Shown: positions 34,239 to 46,481 of the stretch, one piece after another | How positions within the stretch are numbered: position 1 is the stretch's first letter | Layout: each line of letters opens with the position of its first letter | Source: Dreissena polymorpha | Taxonomy: Eukaryota > Mollusca > Bivalvia > Myida > Dreissenidae | Direction: 5' to 3' | DNA: 64,000 nucleotides | NCBI RefSeq assembly: GCF_020536995.1 | Contig: NC_068358.1 | Location: 38,924,560 to 38,988,559, forward strand | Program-made: the position numbers and the translations under genes | The notes under the pieces: generated by a model | What the model was told of the DNA's origin: nothing | The model's input: only the letters and a program-made list of their open reading frames with translations | The model's database searches: none

Positions 34239-34842
34239 TGACATCATTTATGTACTGCTATTTGGTGAAGTTGTGTATAGCGATCGTTATTACATGTCTA
34301 TTAATAAACTAATACATTGTACGTTTTCGTACCACTACGCCTTCCAATAAACTTGCTTGCGCGATAGGTCGTCAAATATCGTACTACATTGATTCTCCAC
34401 AAAATAAGCAAATTAGAAAAAACCACAAAATAAATATATTTTGAGTATGTTTTGTTTTTATACAAAACCAGAAAGTTTCGCGTATTTGCCCAATCCCTGT
34501 GATATTTTCCCTGTGATCAGTTGTGGATCAGTTATCAATAAAAACAATTAGCTTTGCATTGGCAATAAATGTTGGAATAAATGCAATAGGCACAAATGCA
34601 GTACTTATTTACACTAATTTACACAAAAAATCACCACTATGCAAGATATTCTCAAAACAAAAATATATACATTGATCCGTAAAATAACTTCTCCTCCCAT
34701 AAGCGAAAAAAATGGCATTACATACTAGTCGCCGCTCTCCAGAGCAAAGCCAATAAAATAAAATATTGAGGTATTTCGGTGAAACTTTTCAGTCTTAAAG
34801 AGGCACTTAGACCGCTGCTTCCGGTGCAGTCTTTTTTATGGA

Positions 34843-35390
34843 GACGTGTTGAAATCATTTTGCAGTCTTAATCATATCACTTCGTAACAGTTTTCGTATG
34901 TAAACGGAACAAGATATCAAAAACATGTTTAGTTTTCAGCAAGTATATAGTCTTGACCAAAGTTCAGGGTCAGATAAGACTTCAAGAACTGTATCAGAGA
35001 TATAAGTAAAAAATCTTACACAAAAAATCGCAAATAATAACGAATACAAAGCTGTGGTATTCTTAAATGATCCGAATTAAAGTATTCAAATGTATGGCCT
35101 CTGAATAAGGAATTGGGCGTAAAGTAAGTTCCTTATTCGGAAGCATGTATTTCGGACGATTACTTTCGGATATGTTATATTTTAGATGTAGTGTGTTATC
35201 TAAGCGTGAATATGTTATAGGGACGTATTCTGTCAGATTTCTTGTTAAAGTCTATATGACAATACACGCTGAAAACAAGTATTATGAAGATGATAATAAG
35301 GAAATGGTATTGCCTTACTCAAACATAAATTGAAATTAACCATATTATATTAAATGTCGATGAAATTCATGGTTTATGTAGGTTCGAACT
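34843..35390 (+). repeat. Segment A of the giant foldback, right copy
   Basis: Direct-orientation partner of 31030-31590. Just before it, 34730-34840 matches 32320-32400 (GAGGnATTTCGnTGAAAnTTT, CAGTCTnAnAGAGGCAC), also in direct orientation. Confidence 0.78.
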
Positions 35391-37194
35391 ATTAAAATGA
35401 ACCAGAGACCAATAAATCAATGAAAATCATTTTAAATTTAGGTTGGGTATCAAACAAATTAATTGTATTACATCTCTACTATGTTTCATTTAATGATAAC
35501 CTTGTTCGTCATTCGGATTGAAAAAGGAATAGGGAACTGGTTCCTTATTCCTTATTCAAACTGAATAAGGAACTGAATAATCATCACTTAAAACTTAGTA
35601 GAAATGTTTTGCAATTAGAATTTTACATATACAACCAATATATAAATAATATGTTCATTTTTATGTGATTATTATAGGATCAATTTCATTGATGTTTAAG
35701 TAAGATGATGTCAGTTCCTTATTCGATTTGAATAAGGAATAAGGAGCCAGTTCCTTATTCCTTTTTCAATCCGAATAAGGAACTAGGTTATGATTAAATG
35801 AAACATAGTAGAGATGTGCTGCAATTAATGTTTTTTGATAACCAACCTACATTTACAATGCTTTCATTGATTTACTGATCTCTTTGGTTCATTTTAATAT
35901 TGTGTTAAGTATGAACATGCCAGTTCCTTATTCGATCTTAATAAGGAACCAGTTCCTTATTCCTTTTTCAATCAGAATATGTAACCAAGTTATAAATAAA
36001 TGAAACATAGTAGAGATGTACTGCAAATAATGATTTTGATACCAAACCTGAATTCACAAATTTTTTCATTGATGTATTGGTCTCTTAGGTTCATTTTAAT
36101 AGTTTGTATATTATGGACATGGCAGTTCCTTATTCGATTTGAATAAGGAATAAGGAACCAGTTCCTTATTCCTTTTTCAATCCGAATAAGGAACTATGTT
36201 ATCATTAAATGAAACTTAATAGAAATATGCTGCAATTAATGTTGTTTGATACCCAACTTACATTTACAATGATTTTCATTGATTTTTTGGTCCCTTTGGT
36301 TCATTTTAATATTTTGTTTAGTATGAAATTCCAATTCCTTATTCGATTTGAATAAGGAATAAGGAACCAGTTCCTTATTCCTTATTCAAACCGAATAAGG
36401 AACTATGTTATTATTATATAAAACAAAGTAGAAATGTACTGCAATTAATATTTGTTACACCCGACATACATTAACAATAAGTTTCGTTGAGTTATTCGTC
36501 TCGTTGGTTCATTTTGACTTATAATTTATAGAAAGAAAAGTCCAGTTCCTTATTCGATTTGAATAAGGAATAACGAACCAGTTCCTTATTCCTTATTCAC
36601 ACTGAATAAGAAACTGGATAATCATCACTTAAAACTCAGTAGAAATGTATTGCAATTAGAATCTTACTTATACAGCCAATATATAAATAATATGTTCATT
36701 TATATGTGGTTAATTTAAGATCAATTTCATTGATGTTTAAGTAAAAACGTCGTTCCTTATTCGGCTTGAATAAGGAATAAGGAACTGGTTTTTTTATTCT
36801 TATTCAGCCTCGAATAAGGAACTGGATTATAAATAAAAACAAGCATGTTTAAATGTACGAGTTTGATTATTTTTATCACATACATGTAAATTAATAGTAT
36901 ATGCTTTAGGTTTTGCTGATGTGAAGTTAGTATTCGAATTAGAAAATATCGGTTCGGTTTAAACAAGAAATCCTATGCAAGCGCGAAGAAGAAACATGAA
37001 TATGTAACGTAATACATAAAGTTAATGTATTCGAGTTATTTTGTGTGTATTTACTTCAGAAATGTTTGCATTATTTTCTTTAAAACCTTATAACAAATAT
37101 GTTATGCAAGAATAAGGAATAAGAAACAGTTCCTTATTCCGTATTCGAATAAGGAATAAGGAACCAGGAAAAAGGAACCAACTTATCACCCATT

Positions 37195-37345
37195 ATGCTA
37201 TGAGTTTAAATTTTATTACACCTATATGTATCATGAATATTGCTGGTCCAAGTGTGAGGTTGAGCGCTCTAAAACCGGTTTAAACCCCCAATGCTTTGCA
37301 TTGACCGTTCTATGGCGGTGACCCCAGCTTTATTCTTATATGTGT
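37195..37345 (+). repeat. Right half of the interspersed repeat split by the giant foldback
   Basis: Starts with the second ATGCTATGA (37195-37203) and matches the complement of 54305-54458 (GTGAGGTTGAGCGCTCTAAA, GCATTGACCGTTC, GGCGGTGACCCCAGCTTTAT). Confidence 0.88.
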
Positions 37346-37540
37346 TTATGTTGTTTTGTGTTGTGTTGTTTTGTACTGTTTTGGCAATTGGTCACTTGCC
37401 TTAAATAAAGGACCAACTAATTGTATATTATGACAATGCAATACTGCTCCAGTAGCTTGAGTTTCACTTCTTTATATTCTATGTGGGGTCATTTTGGCAC
37501 TTAACATGAACCTTAATGTTGGCGATGGGTATGATGTTAT
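37346..37540. other. Noncoding DNA
   Basis: Contains TGTTGTTTTGTGTTGTG-type simple sequence and AATAAAGG near 37404. Probably the tail of the interspersed repeat. Confidence 0.45.
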
Positions 37541-38214
37541 TAATGAATATGAGTATTAGATCGTATTTTGAAAATAGAGAATACTAGATTTACGAACTAT
37601 GAGTGAATGAAATTATTTAGGTTTGAAAAATACGGAATGGTGTTATACATATTTACAAAAGAGAGAGCGGTAATGGATTGGCAAGAAACATGAACGGGTT
37701 TCTCGTTTTGCGTGTACATGAACATGAAAAAACTATGGTTAACCAACAGGGATTGTTCTCAGTAGTTAAAAGTTTTGTAGTCACAGAAACATAAACTGTG
37801 TGTCAATACAGGTTTACTTTAAGATTATGTTAATATGGTAACATTCCATAATTTGACGAGTTTTCTAGCCGATCAAGTACCTATAGCTTTGTATTTGAGT
37901 GTATTAAGCATTGCCAATGTTTCAATCAGTAGCTTAAATTATGTCTGTGTTGGTGCATTCGGAAAATTGTCAAGTCGGTATTTAAACTTTTAAGAGCACG
38001 AAATACAGTATTGATTATGGGAACAAATAAAGAGATTTGTACTGATAACATGTTTAAAAGGTATTTGCGTGTTGCAGTTAGTGCATGTTCATCTACTATT
38101 TTTAATACCGGTGTATTTATTTGTAAATGAAAAACATGTTTTCAAATTGATTACTAATGGTAAGCATATTAGTTAATCTAATATTAATGACTTTTAATTA
38201 CAAGTTAAGTCGTC

Positions 38215-38395
38215 TGGGTTATGTTTGTTTTAAATATGGACGTTATTCCTTAAATGCTGGTGGTGCTTCAATATGTATTAATAACATGACTGTGGATAGA
38301 CTGTGGAAAAGACATTGTAGATAGAAAGTATTTCCACTTAAGATGGTAATGTCAGAGATTCTTTGAAGCACATATCTGTTTCATTGAATTTAGAT
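38215..38395 (+). mobile_element. Tyrosine-recombinase fossil, C-terminal part, copy 1
   Basis: Translated similarity to the end of eukaryotic-element tyrosine recombinases: a GGAS-type block, a DRL..RH block that would carry the His-x-x-Arg residues, and a terminal SLNLDL-like sequence. It is broken. Whether the parent was a Crypton-like or DIRS-like element cannot be told from this fragment. Confidence 0.6.
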
Positions 38396-38544
38396 TTGTG
38401 AGGAAAGTAATTATGTATTATAACAGTGATTTAAATAAAGTGCGGTTGGTAGCAAGTGGAAAAGGCATAGTTTATTATTATTAAATGATAAGTGATTGTG
38501 TTTGATTTGTATTCAGCTGATTGTTTGCTTGTGTGTTATTTGAC

Positions 38545-39720
38545 CATTTTATAAAAGGCCAGTTGGGCTTATGTGGAAAGTCGATTGGCTATAGTGGTCA
38601 CTTGATCCGTTTTTTGAAGGCAGTTAGAGCTGATGTGCTAAAGTCAGTCGGTTTGTGTGGTCATTTGACAGTTTTCTTTAAAGCCAGTTGGTCTGATGAA
38701 TGAATGCCAGATTTAGTATGTGGTCAGTTGAGTTATTCTACTATAAATAATAGTTTAGTCTATTGGGTTATCTTTCTCCTAATTATGGACATCATTCTTT
38801 TCATGATGGTGGAGCATCAATAAGTGCAAATAATACGACTGTGGATAGACTGCAAAGGCATGGTAGATGGAAAGCGTTTCCACTAAAGACGGTTATTTAA
38901 AAGATTCTTTGAAAGACAGATGATCGTGTTTGTCACTAAATTTAGATTTGTAAAAAGTCATTATTAATGTATGTGTACTTGGAATTGAATGATTTGTTGT
39001 TGGTAGCACATGTAAATGCAAAATAAATTATTATGATACAAATGATTCAAAAATGCTCTTTATATTTAGTTAGTTATGTGTTTGTTATGTGTGTGTGTCT
39101 CTTGTGTCATTGGACCAATTTGTTTAAGGCCATTTGGCCTGATTTGGAAAGCCAGTTGTTTTGTGTTTACAGTTTACCGTTGTTTTAAAGCCAGTCGATC
39201 TGGTGTGAAACCAGGTTGGCTTGTGTTGTCAGTTGACCGAACTTTCGTAGAACGCATGTCCACCTGGAACTAACAATATTTGCAAGTTTAATTTTTGCAG
39301 TAACTGGACTGTTCGAATGGTGTATTCAGTATTGGAGAATATAAAGGTATGGTTTATGAAGCATGTTATGATTATTACTATGATTATGATGTTTTTAATA
39401 ATTATAATTAATTGTATACATAATGTTTTTTATTTAATCTGGTTTATTCTCTTTTGTATTATATTAGTGGACAGTTGACCGTTTGTTGAAGGCCATAATG
39501 TGCCTGCTGAGGATAAGCCAGTGGGCTTGTGTGGTCAGATGACCGTTGTTGAAGGCCATTGTGTGCATGATATGGATAAGCCAGTTTGCTTATGTGGTCA
39601 GTTGACCGTTTGTTGAAGACCATAGTGTGCCTGGCCATTGCGTGCCTGTTGTGCATAAGCCAGTTGGCTTGTGCAGTCAGTTGACCGTTGTGGAAGGCCA
39701 AAGTGTGCCGATTTGGGTTG
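38545..39720 (+). repeat. GTCAGTTGACCGTT minisatellite, three clusters
   Basis: Clusters at 38545-38700, 39110-39245 and 39470-39715 share units of ~60 bp built from GGTCAGTTGACCGTT, GAAGGCCA and AAGCCAGTTGGCTTGTGTGG. The first two clusters follow the two recombinase copies at equal distance, so they are part of the ~550-bp unit. Confidence 0.75.
38785..38955 (+). mobile_element. Tyrosine-recombinase fossil, C-terminal part, copy 2
   Basis: Tandem duplicate of the preceding fossil and the better preserved of the two (HSFHDGGAS, DRLQRHGRWK, ending in the same SLNLDL-like motif). It is broken, and no upstream catalytic region was recognised. Confidence 0.65.
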
Positions 39721-40260
39721 AAACACATATTTGTATTGCTTTTACAAATGTTTGCAAATTTATCTTTTCAGTAAAATGGAAGTTCGAGAGGTATATAACA
39801 TGGTGGAGAATATTTAGTTATTCATTTTATGTTTCATATTTTTATTAAGAATTTGTATTTTATCTTTTTTTTATTCGTAAGTCCTGTCAAATACAAGCAC
39901 CCACTCCTATTTTGTGTTTGGGTTATTATTTGTATGGAAAACATTTGTTAAGATTAAAGAGAATAACAATGCTGTTTTATCGATGATTAGGATGATGATG
40001 ACATTAATGATAATTATGTTGATTAGATTGTGATGATATGGTTGAGAACGATGAAGATAATTTAATAGTATTTTGAGAATAGAGAAATATATTTTTTCAT
40101 AAATAGAGAATAATAAATTTAATCATTACTACGAGTAAATGAAATTATTCTCAGTTTGATAAATACCGTATTGTATTGGTTTGATACATGCTATTTAGAA
40201 GATAGATTGTGATAATGGTTTAGCGCGAAAAATGCACGTTTTGTGTGTGGGATTCTCGTA

Positions 40261-40897
40261 TTGGGGTTTATATGATCTGCAAATCTCTTGAGTCGCCATT
40301 TGCAGTGTGTATTTGCACTGGGTCTGACGACGTCAAAGCGTAGTCCGTTTCTCTACTACGTCGGGTATATGTTTAACTACGAAAACACTGTGTAAATACA
40401 CTACTTAATCAGTATAGTTTCATCTTTTCTGGTATTTATGGATTAGAGAACGGAACATCCAGTTATGGTAGGTACTTATTTTCAATAACAAACTAATAAC
40501 AATTGCGCTAAGTTGCAACTTTAACATTTATTTTGAGCTAATATCGAAATACTTTGATTTGAAGCAATGCATAAGGTGGTTATTCTGTTAAAATAGCCAA
40601 TTACAGTAACTTAAATTAAATAAAACTACATGTTACTTTGATTCAGTGTACATAACACATTTTAAAGTAAAAAAAACAGGTTACGAACATATATTTTAAT
40701 CATTCAAACGCTTTGTTTCGAAGGAAATTACAAGTCGTGGTATGTATGTATAGGTTTCGCACAGAGTATGTATTGGTTGTACAGCGTAGTACAAATATAA
40801 TGTATAGGTTACTCAACGAAGTCTCTGTATCCATTTCAGGACATAGCACATGCAGTTTGCAGTTACTGCAGTTATTTTCCAGTGTTATCGCGTTATT
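40261..40897. other. Noncoding DNA
   Basis: 40320-40380 carries AACGTC-like and ACTACGTCGGG motifs in a GC-richer patch. No gene is assignable. Confidence 0.4.
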
Positions 40898-41215
40898 GTT
40901 CTGTCGTCATCGTATTATCACATTGTCGCCATCGTACTATCGCACTGTCGCCATCGCATTGTCGCACATTCGTCATCGTATTATCGCATTGTCGCCATCG
41001 CAATATCGCATTATCGCATTGTGGCATTGTCGCCATTGTACTATCGCCCTGTCGCCATTGTATTGTCGCACTATCGTCATCGTATTATCGCGCAATCGCA
41101 TTGTCGCCATCGTACTATCGCATCATATTGTCGCACTATCGTCATCGTATTATCGCATTGTCGCCATCATACTATCGCGTTATCGTACTGTCGTCATCGT
41201 ATTATCGCACTTCAC
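40898..41215 (+). repeat. TCGCCATCGTACTATCGCA minisatellite
   Basis: Same unit family as foldback unit 3 (complement of GATGGCGAC and TGCGATAGTA). About 15 units of 20-22 bp, each two ~10-bp halves. Here the array has a single orientation and no inverted tips. All three plus frames are open because of the repeat. Confidence 0.88.
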
Positions 41216-41937
41216 ATTCCGAATTGCTATCTGCAATATAATTGAACTGATTAAAACAGTCTGTTGAAATTGTAACAGGGGCGAAGGTGTTAATTATAAA
41301 TCTAAACGACCCTTCAATGAAAGGAGTAGGGAACCATTGAAACAAAACAAGACATTTTTCACACAATGATTCAACTCCACTTTTAAAGTCGTATCCTGCA
41401 AATCGTGTAAATGTGGAGCCTATTTGGTAAAGACCGACAAATGACCTCTTCTGGAATCTTAAATTTTACAAGTATGCTGCTTATGTAATTGCACGCATGC
41501 AATATGAGTTGATTTACAGTCGACTCCCATTATCTTGAAGTTGTAAGTACAAAAAAAATAGTTTGAGATATCCGGAGTTGGAGATTAACATTCGAGGAAA
41601 ACCGCAGACGCAGACAGAAAAAGGAAAATCGAAAGTAGCCGCAGTGTAACACGATCTAAATTAACCGGCCGTAATGTACGCAGTAAACAATAACCTGTGA
41701 CAGATACCCATTGCCACACCTTTATAACAATACATTGATAAGGCAATTGCGGATTTTTGTGTCATTTGGGTCCTACAATCCACACCAAACGGCCGTTACA
41801 GGTAAAATCATGTATACGAACATGAAATTTATTTCAAAATTAGTTGGCGATAACCTATTTTCAAGAAAATCGATATACAATGTAAAAATCAAAATCTGTA
41901 TAAGATAAAGAAGGATCGAAGTTGGGACATGGGATTT
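41216..41937. other. Noncoding DNA
   Basis: No gene or repeat recognised. Confidence 0.45.
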
Positions 41938-42183
41938 CATACCCGTAGCCAGGGGGGTGCGTTGGGTGCGTTCGCACCCAATATTTTTCGACGAGTAAAA
42001 AACATTGAACAATAAGTTGCACCCAACTTTATTTGACGCAATAACAATAATTTATCTTTTCCTGGAATCCAATGAGTCTTCGTGTTTAAGCGTTACAATA
42101 ATGTTGCATTCAATAGGCTACCGACAGGTCAATCACCTTATAATTAATTTATCGATGAAGTCATTTCCAAGATAGCGCGTGAT

Positions 42184-42369
42184 TTGTATTTACAAGTTAA
42201 CACACTGAGGCGTCTGCACCACTACCAGCGTGCGTCTATGACACATAGTCGCCTGTCTTCATTGGCACTTGTAAACATCGACTATGGATTCCAGTACACA
42301 TTGCCCGACATCATAACGCGATATTCCCACCTACATCCCCGCAAAATGGATTTTGAATCTTTGTTATAA
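42184..42369 (+). pseudogene. hAT transposase C-terminal fragment
   Basis: MTHSRLSSLALVNIDYGFQY followed by ITRYSHLHPRKMDF matches the conserved end of hAT transposases (RLSSLALL.I......V...F....PRR). About 60 codons remain, with the catalytic part missing. It is open to its natural-looking stop. Confidence 0.75.
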
Positions 42370-44520
42370 ATACATTTTTGTTTTCTGTATAATGAAAAAT
42401 TATTAACCTGGCACTCTTATCCGTATTAAATCGAAATATAATTATAGATATTTATACTAAATGATTGTTTTGTAACCTTTGTCATCGTTATAAATGTCTG
42501 TTAAAGCTGTTATAGATATCATATAGTAATGATGAAGCCTATCTATTGTGGGTTGAAATCCCAGTCCAATGACGTTTTTCGTCAATCATCTAAATTGCTG
42601 GAAAAATCAATTTGATTAACTTGAATTAACAATCTTTTTAAAATGAAAGTACTTTTTAGATGATTATTAACGGAATGTTATGCCACCTTTCAAAAATGAC
42701 TGAAATAAAAAGGACACCCTGGCAACTATTGCGGATGACCAAAGAGTCAATGGTTATTAATTTTTCATTATACCACGATTTATAACAATAACACATTGGG
42801 AACAGCATTTCGACAGACTTCGTTGTCTTTTTGTTATATTCCCGTACAACCATTTTCAGATCAACTAAAGGATTGTCCAACAAAGAAAATATCAGCCATG
42901 CTCAAGACAGGATAAAGTTTTTGTTGTATGGCAAGAAAACAAATCATTTGTACAAATCAATGTAGCTTTTTTGTAGTTTACCAACACTTAATGGCATCTG
43001 TTATGCTCCACATATAGAACTTTCCACAATGTTTTCATTATGTCATACTTGACACAAGGAAATATGTCCTACTCTTCAACTGTTGTCATACATGGTTTTA
43101 AACGTTATAACATAAGATCGGGTGGACGTGGACGTTAAAAGTAACAATCACGCTAAATAATATCGAATATTTCGTTAAATAAAGCTAACCCATAAAAAAA
43201 TCAATGTTCCTTTTAGCAAAATGCAAAATTTCAACGTTAGATGTTGTCTGGTAGAATTGATTTAACGAGATACAAAATGCTCGTTTTTATTTTTTTGTGG
43301 CCACAAATAATTTCATTTATATCTCCCGTGAAATATCCGAACATTTACGGGCGAACACGAGATTGGATACGGTAAGCGTCGGAAGCATGACGTAGCTCTC
43401 ATGAATAATCATTCTGTGAAATCAAAATGAATTCTGGGTAACTGGAACTTAGCGAATGCGAAAATGGCTTGTATAAATTATGCAAATGAACGCAACCCGA
43501 ATGAATCCGATCCTGACTCGAAAGCGAAAGTAGATTACATCGTGGAACGATATTTAGATATTTAGATGCTTAAAACTTGCCGAATGCTTGTTATATAACG
43601 TTTTTACATCAATGTTACTTGTTTTTAGGGTCTTCCTATTGTAATTAACCATCGTATGGTACTACTTGTTGTCGAATGTTTTTATATAGCATAATACAGT
43701 AGCCGTATGTATTGGTGAGCGTGATAGTGACTTTAATGTTCATTAACTGTGACGAATCTTGAGCATAATGGGCAAATACGTCCATCTTTTTCTTCAACGT
43801 CCTGGTATACATAGTTAAGGACTTTGAGACCATAGGGCCAGTAGTTTGTTGTATAGGGTCTTATACCTTAGCCTTAATTGTTATATGTTTTTGAAATTCG
43901 TTTAAAAAAGATAACTAATTTGTTAACAATATTTTAATAAAAAATAAAAGTAACCGGTTGTACCATTTTGATTTCTGTTTAGTATTGATGCAGATTAGAG
44001 AAGACCTAGTTTTATTAATCAGTGTCTGTTGTACAATACACTATAAGCACGTTTAGATGCTAGGCCTCTGGTATTATCCATAGAAGCAGACAAACAATTG
44101 ATTTGAAAAAAAAATGCAAATATTTCCTTTTTTTATTAATGAATGGTATATTTTGGAAGGGTTAAGTTCACCAATTTTATAAAGATTCCAAGATTCCAAT
44201 AAATAATGATATTTTATGCCGTTCTTATTGTTGATTGTACATTCTACAAATGTGTGATTGCATATGTAAACAAACTGTGCGCGCATACTAATGTCGGGTT
44301 AAACACCGTATACATAATGTATTTCCGTGACTGATCGAAAAAGGTGGTTATTTAAAAACGGTAGTGGGGAATGCATTGTGTTATATCATATCCATGTCGA
44401 TCAGTCACTGAGTATGGTCAACGAAAGTGAAATTTCATATAAAAATGCTATATACCTTCAGTCTTTAAATACAGATAAAACGTCACCAGAATGAAGGATT
44501 TTACGTTTCTTTTTCATTTT
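42370..44520. other. Noncoding interior of the hAT remnant
   Basis: No other coding trace or RNA gene recognised. GGGTTGAAATCCCAG near 42550 is B-box-like but has no A box at the right distance. Confidence 0.4.
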
Positions 44521-44753
44521 TTTCTATGGGGTGGACCTCCGAACCCCCGATTGCAAGAGGGAGACACTCCCTCCAGCGCTTACCCACTTCGCCACTTCGT
44601 CGCTCAATGACAATCGTTGATGGGAAAATTCGCACCCCCTTTTAAAAACCCTGGCTACGGGCCTGGATTTTCTTTGACATAAGCAGGGTTTCGAGATAAG
44701 CGATCGGGACATTACAAGAATCGACTGTTATTTGATAAAGATATCAATAAATC

Positions 44754-46413
44754 ATATCGGTGGCCTTTCTGTTAAAATGCTGCCTCTCTGTTCATTCTTG
44801 GCTGCATCTCTGTCATTATCAAGCAAATGGATGATCGTAATTCACAAAACAGGTAAGAAAATCTAAATTAAAACCCGTAAACACATTTGTGCATAAAAAG
44901 AGCTGGTCCATGAGTTGAAGCATATATCCAGCTACAGGTTAACAGTATTCCGCAGGTCCAACCACTTATCATAAACTCTATCGAAGATGGAATGATGACG
45001 TGGGTGGTGTAACAATCGTGCATACATGCCACTTTGATGACTTTTTAACATAGCTTTTACGTAATATGTCAAATATCAAGTCTCATTGATAGCATCTTTA
45101 TGATCAAATATTTACGTTCAAAGTACGCTATATAGTAATTTGCATCAATTTTACTTAAAAAATGTCTATTTTCGCTTTCGTTGTGGCACGGAAAGCCTCT
45201 CGATCGGCTCATTTTTCTGGCACGGGAAGCCTAGTCGTCGAACTACACCGCTTAATATATCAAAGTTCTCTTCTCGAGTTGATATGACTTATTATAGACT
45301 AGACTTTTACAAAATTGAATCTTGTATGTCTGCCCTTTTTTAGCTGTAATTATTTCATGATTAAATTTTTCTCCGCACAATTTTGTGTTTTGGGCTATTG
45401 GCGAAAATTGAAAGATAAAAATTGCTATCAAATGAATAAATGTTGATACCAGGGCTCAGTGAACCGAGAAGCAACTAGTCCGAGTAAATAGACAGGGACG
45501 GACTGATACTTATTGACTGGTTGATCCACGTGTAAAACGCCGTTTTAAGGACCAAATATAAAATGGGCCTTTTTGATAATCTGACCCTAGCCGACGACAA
45601 GTTACTTGACTTGCACGAGAAAATCCATGAACTCGTGGCAGTTTACCGAATCTTTGGTTTTTGCAATAAGTACTGTAAACACGTTGTCACCAATATGTGT
45701 TCATTATTTCTGCAATTCATCAACGCAATCTTCATTACTGACGGATTTATACATGTACATTAAGATATTTCAAATATGTAGTGGATTGCGTTAGTCCAAA
45801 TCAATACGTTAAAAGTCCCCCGTCGCCTTTGATATTTATATCTAATATTCTGACATTTTAAATTTTTACTATCAATACTTTTAACAAGTGTTAAACACAT
45901 TTTACGAAGAAAAATACAAATGCCAATCGACGACTAGGCTTCCCGTGCCAGAAAAGTGAGCCGATCGAGAGGCTTTCCGAGATACAACGAAAGCGAAAGT
46001 AGGCATTTTTTTAAGTAAAATTGATGAAAATTACAATATAACGTACATTGAACGTAAAGATTTGATCATAAAGATGATATCAATGACACTAACATTTGAC
46101 ATATTACGGAAAAGCTATGTTAAAAGGTCATCAAAGTGGCATGTATGCACGATTGTTTCACCACCCTCGTCATCATTCCATCTTCGATAGAGTTTGTGAT
46201 AAGTGTTTGACCTTCAAAATACTCTGAACCTGTAGCTGGATATATGCTTCAACTCATGGACCAGTCTTTTTATGCACAAATGTGTTTACGGGTTTTAATT
46301 TTAGATTTTCTTACCTGTTTTGTGAATTTTGATCATCCATTTTCTTGATAATGACAGAGAGGCAGCCAAGAATGAACACAGAGGCAGCATTTTTACAGAA
46401 AGGCCACCGATAT
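44754..46413. repeat. Foldback unit 4: ~490-bp inverted arms
   Basis: The left arm (44754-45243) and right arm (45925-46413) mirror each other at about 90% by eye. Outer tips are ATATCGGTGGCCTTTCTG and its complement; inner ends are GCCTCTCGATCGGCTCA and CTGGCACGGGAAGCCTAGTC with complements. The ~680-bp spacer is unique. No transposase, and no clear target duplication. Confidence 0.88.
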
Positions 46414-46481
46414 GCATCTACACCGTGCATATGCATATATATTTATATATAATACTCGAAAACTTATGATTTATCAACATT

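Larger units (their letters stand above)
29781..37194. mobile_element. Giant (7.4-kb) foldback element with palindromic-module arms
   Basis: Terminal inverted repeats TGAGTGATAAGTTAGTTCC and (complement) TGGGTGATAAGTTGGTTCC are bordered by ATGCTATGA on both sides, a 9-bp target duplication. The uninterrupted relative at 54295-54720 has one ATGCTATGA at the same point, confirming insertion. The outer ~450 bp of each arm are unique inverted copies. Inward lie modules of the form GTTCCTTATTCnnnnGAATAAGGAA, each itself a hairpin, every ~195-215 bp: about nine on the left (29800-32100) and eight on the right (35500-37160). Modules up to about 35570 have left orientation; those beyond have right orientation. 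There is no transposase in the ~3-kb core. The 9-bp duplication and modular arms resemble FB/foldback or long-TIR MULE-type elements. Confidence 0.9.
37541..40260 (+). repeat. Degenerate tandem region with fossil tyrosine-recombinase copies
   Basis: Three levels of duplication are visible. A ~165-bp segment at 37555-37720 recurs at 40068-40255 (AATAGAGAATA, GAATGAAATTATT, AAATACGG). A ~550-bp unit (38190-38735) is followed by a second copy (38745-39290). A ~75-bp segment at 39290-39365 recurs at 39740-39835. Order and orientation are conserved throughout, so the region grew by repeated segmental duplication of one decayed element. Confidence 0.72.
41938..44668 (+). mobile_element. hAT-type DNA transposon remnant
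   Basis: The left end CATACCCGTAGCCAGGGGGG and the right end (complement) CAGGCCCGTAGCCAGGGTTT are imperfect inverted repeats of the CAGGnnCG type common in hAT elements. Flanks TGGGATTT and GATTTTCT are a weak 8-bp duplication candidate. The only coding trace is the hAT C-terminal dimerisation segment at 42184-42369. The element has lost most of its transposase, and later insertions cannot be excluded. Confidence 0.6.

Noticed and set aside
31030-35390. Direct ~550-bp copies considered as paired long terminal repeats
   Set aside because: They have no terminal TG/CA, primer-binding site, coding interior or target duplication at their own edges. They are internal duplications of the foldback.
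29800-37160. Regularly spaced identical modules resembling a CRISPR array
   Set aside because: Spacing is ~200 bp, the spacers are themselves repeats, and the array is an inverted element with a target duplication in eukaryotic DNA. There are no cas genes.
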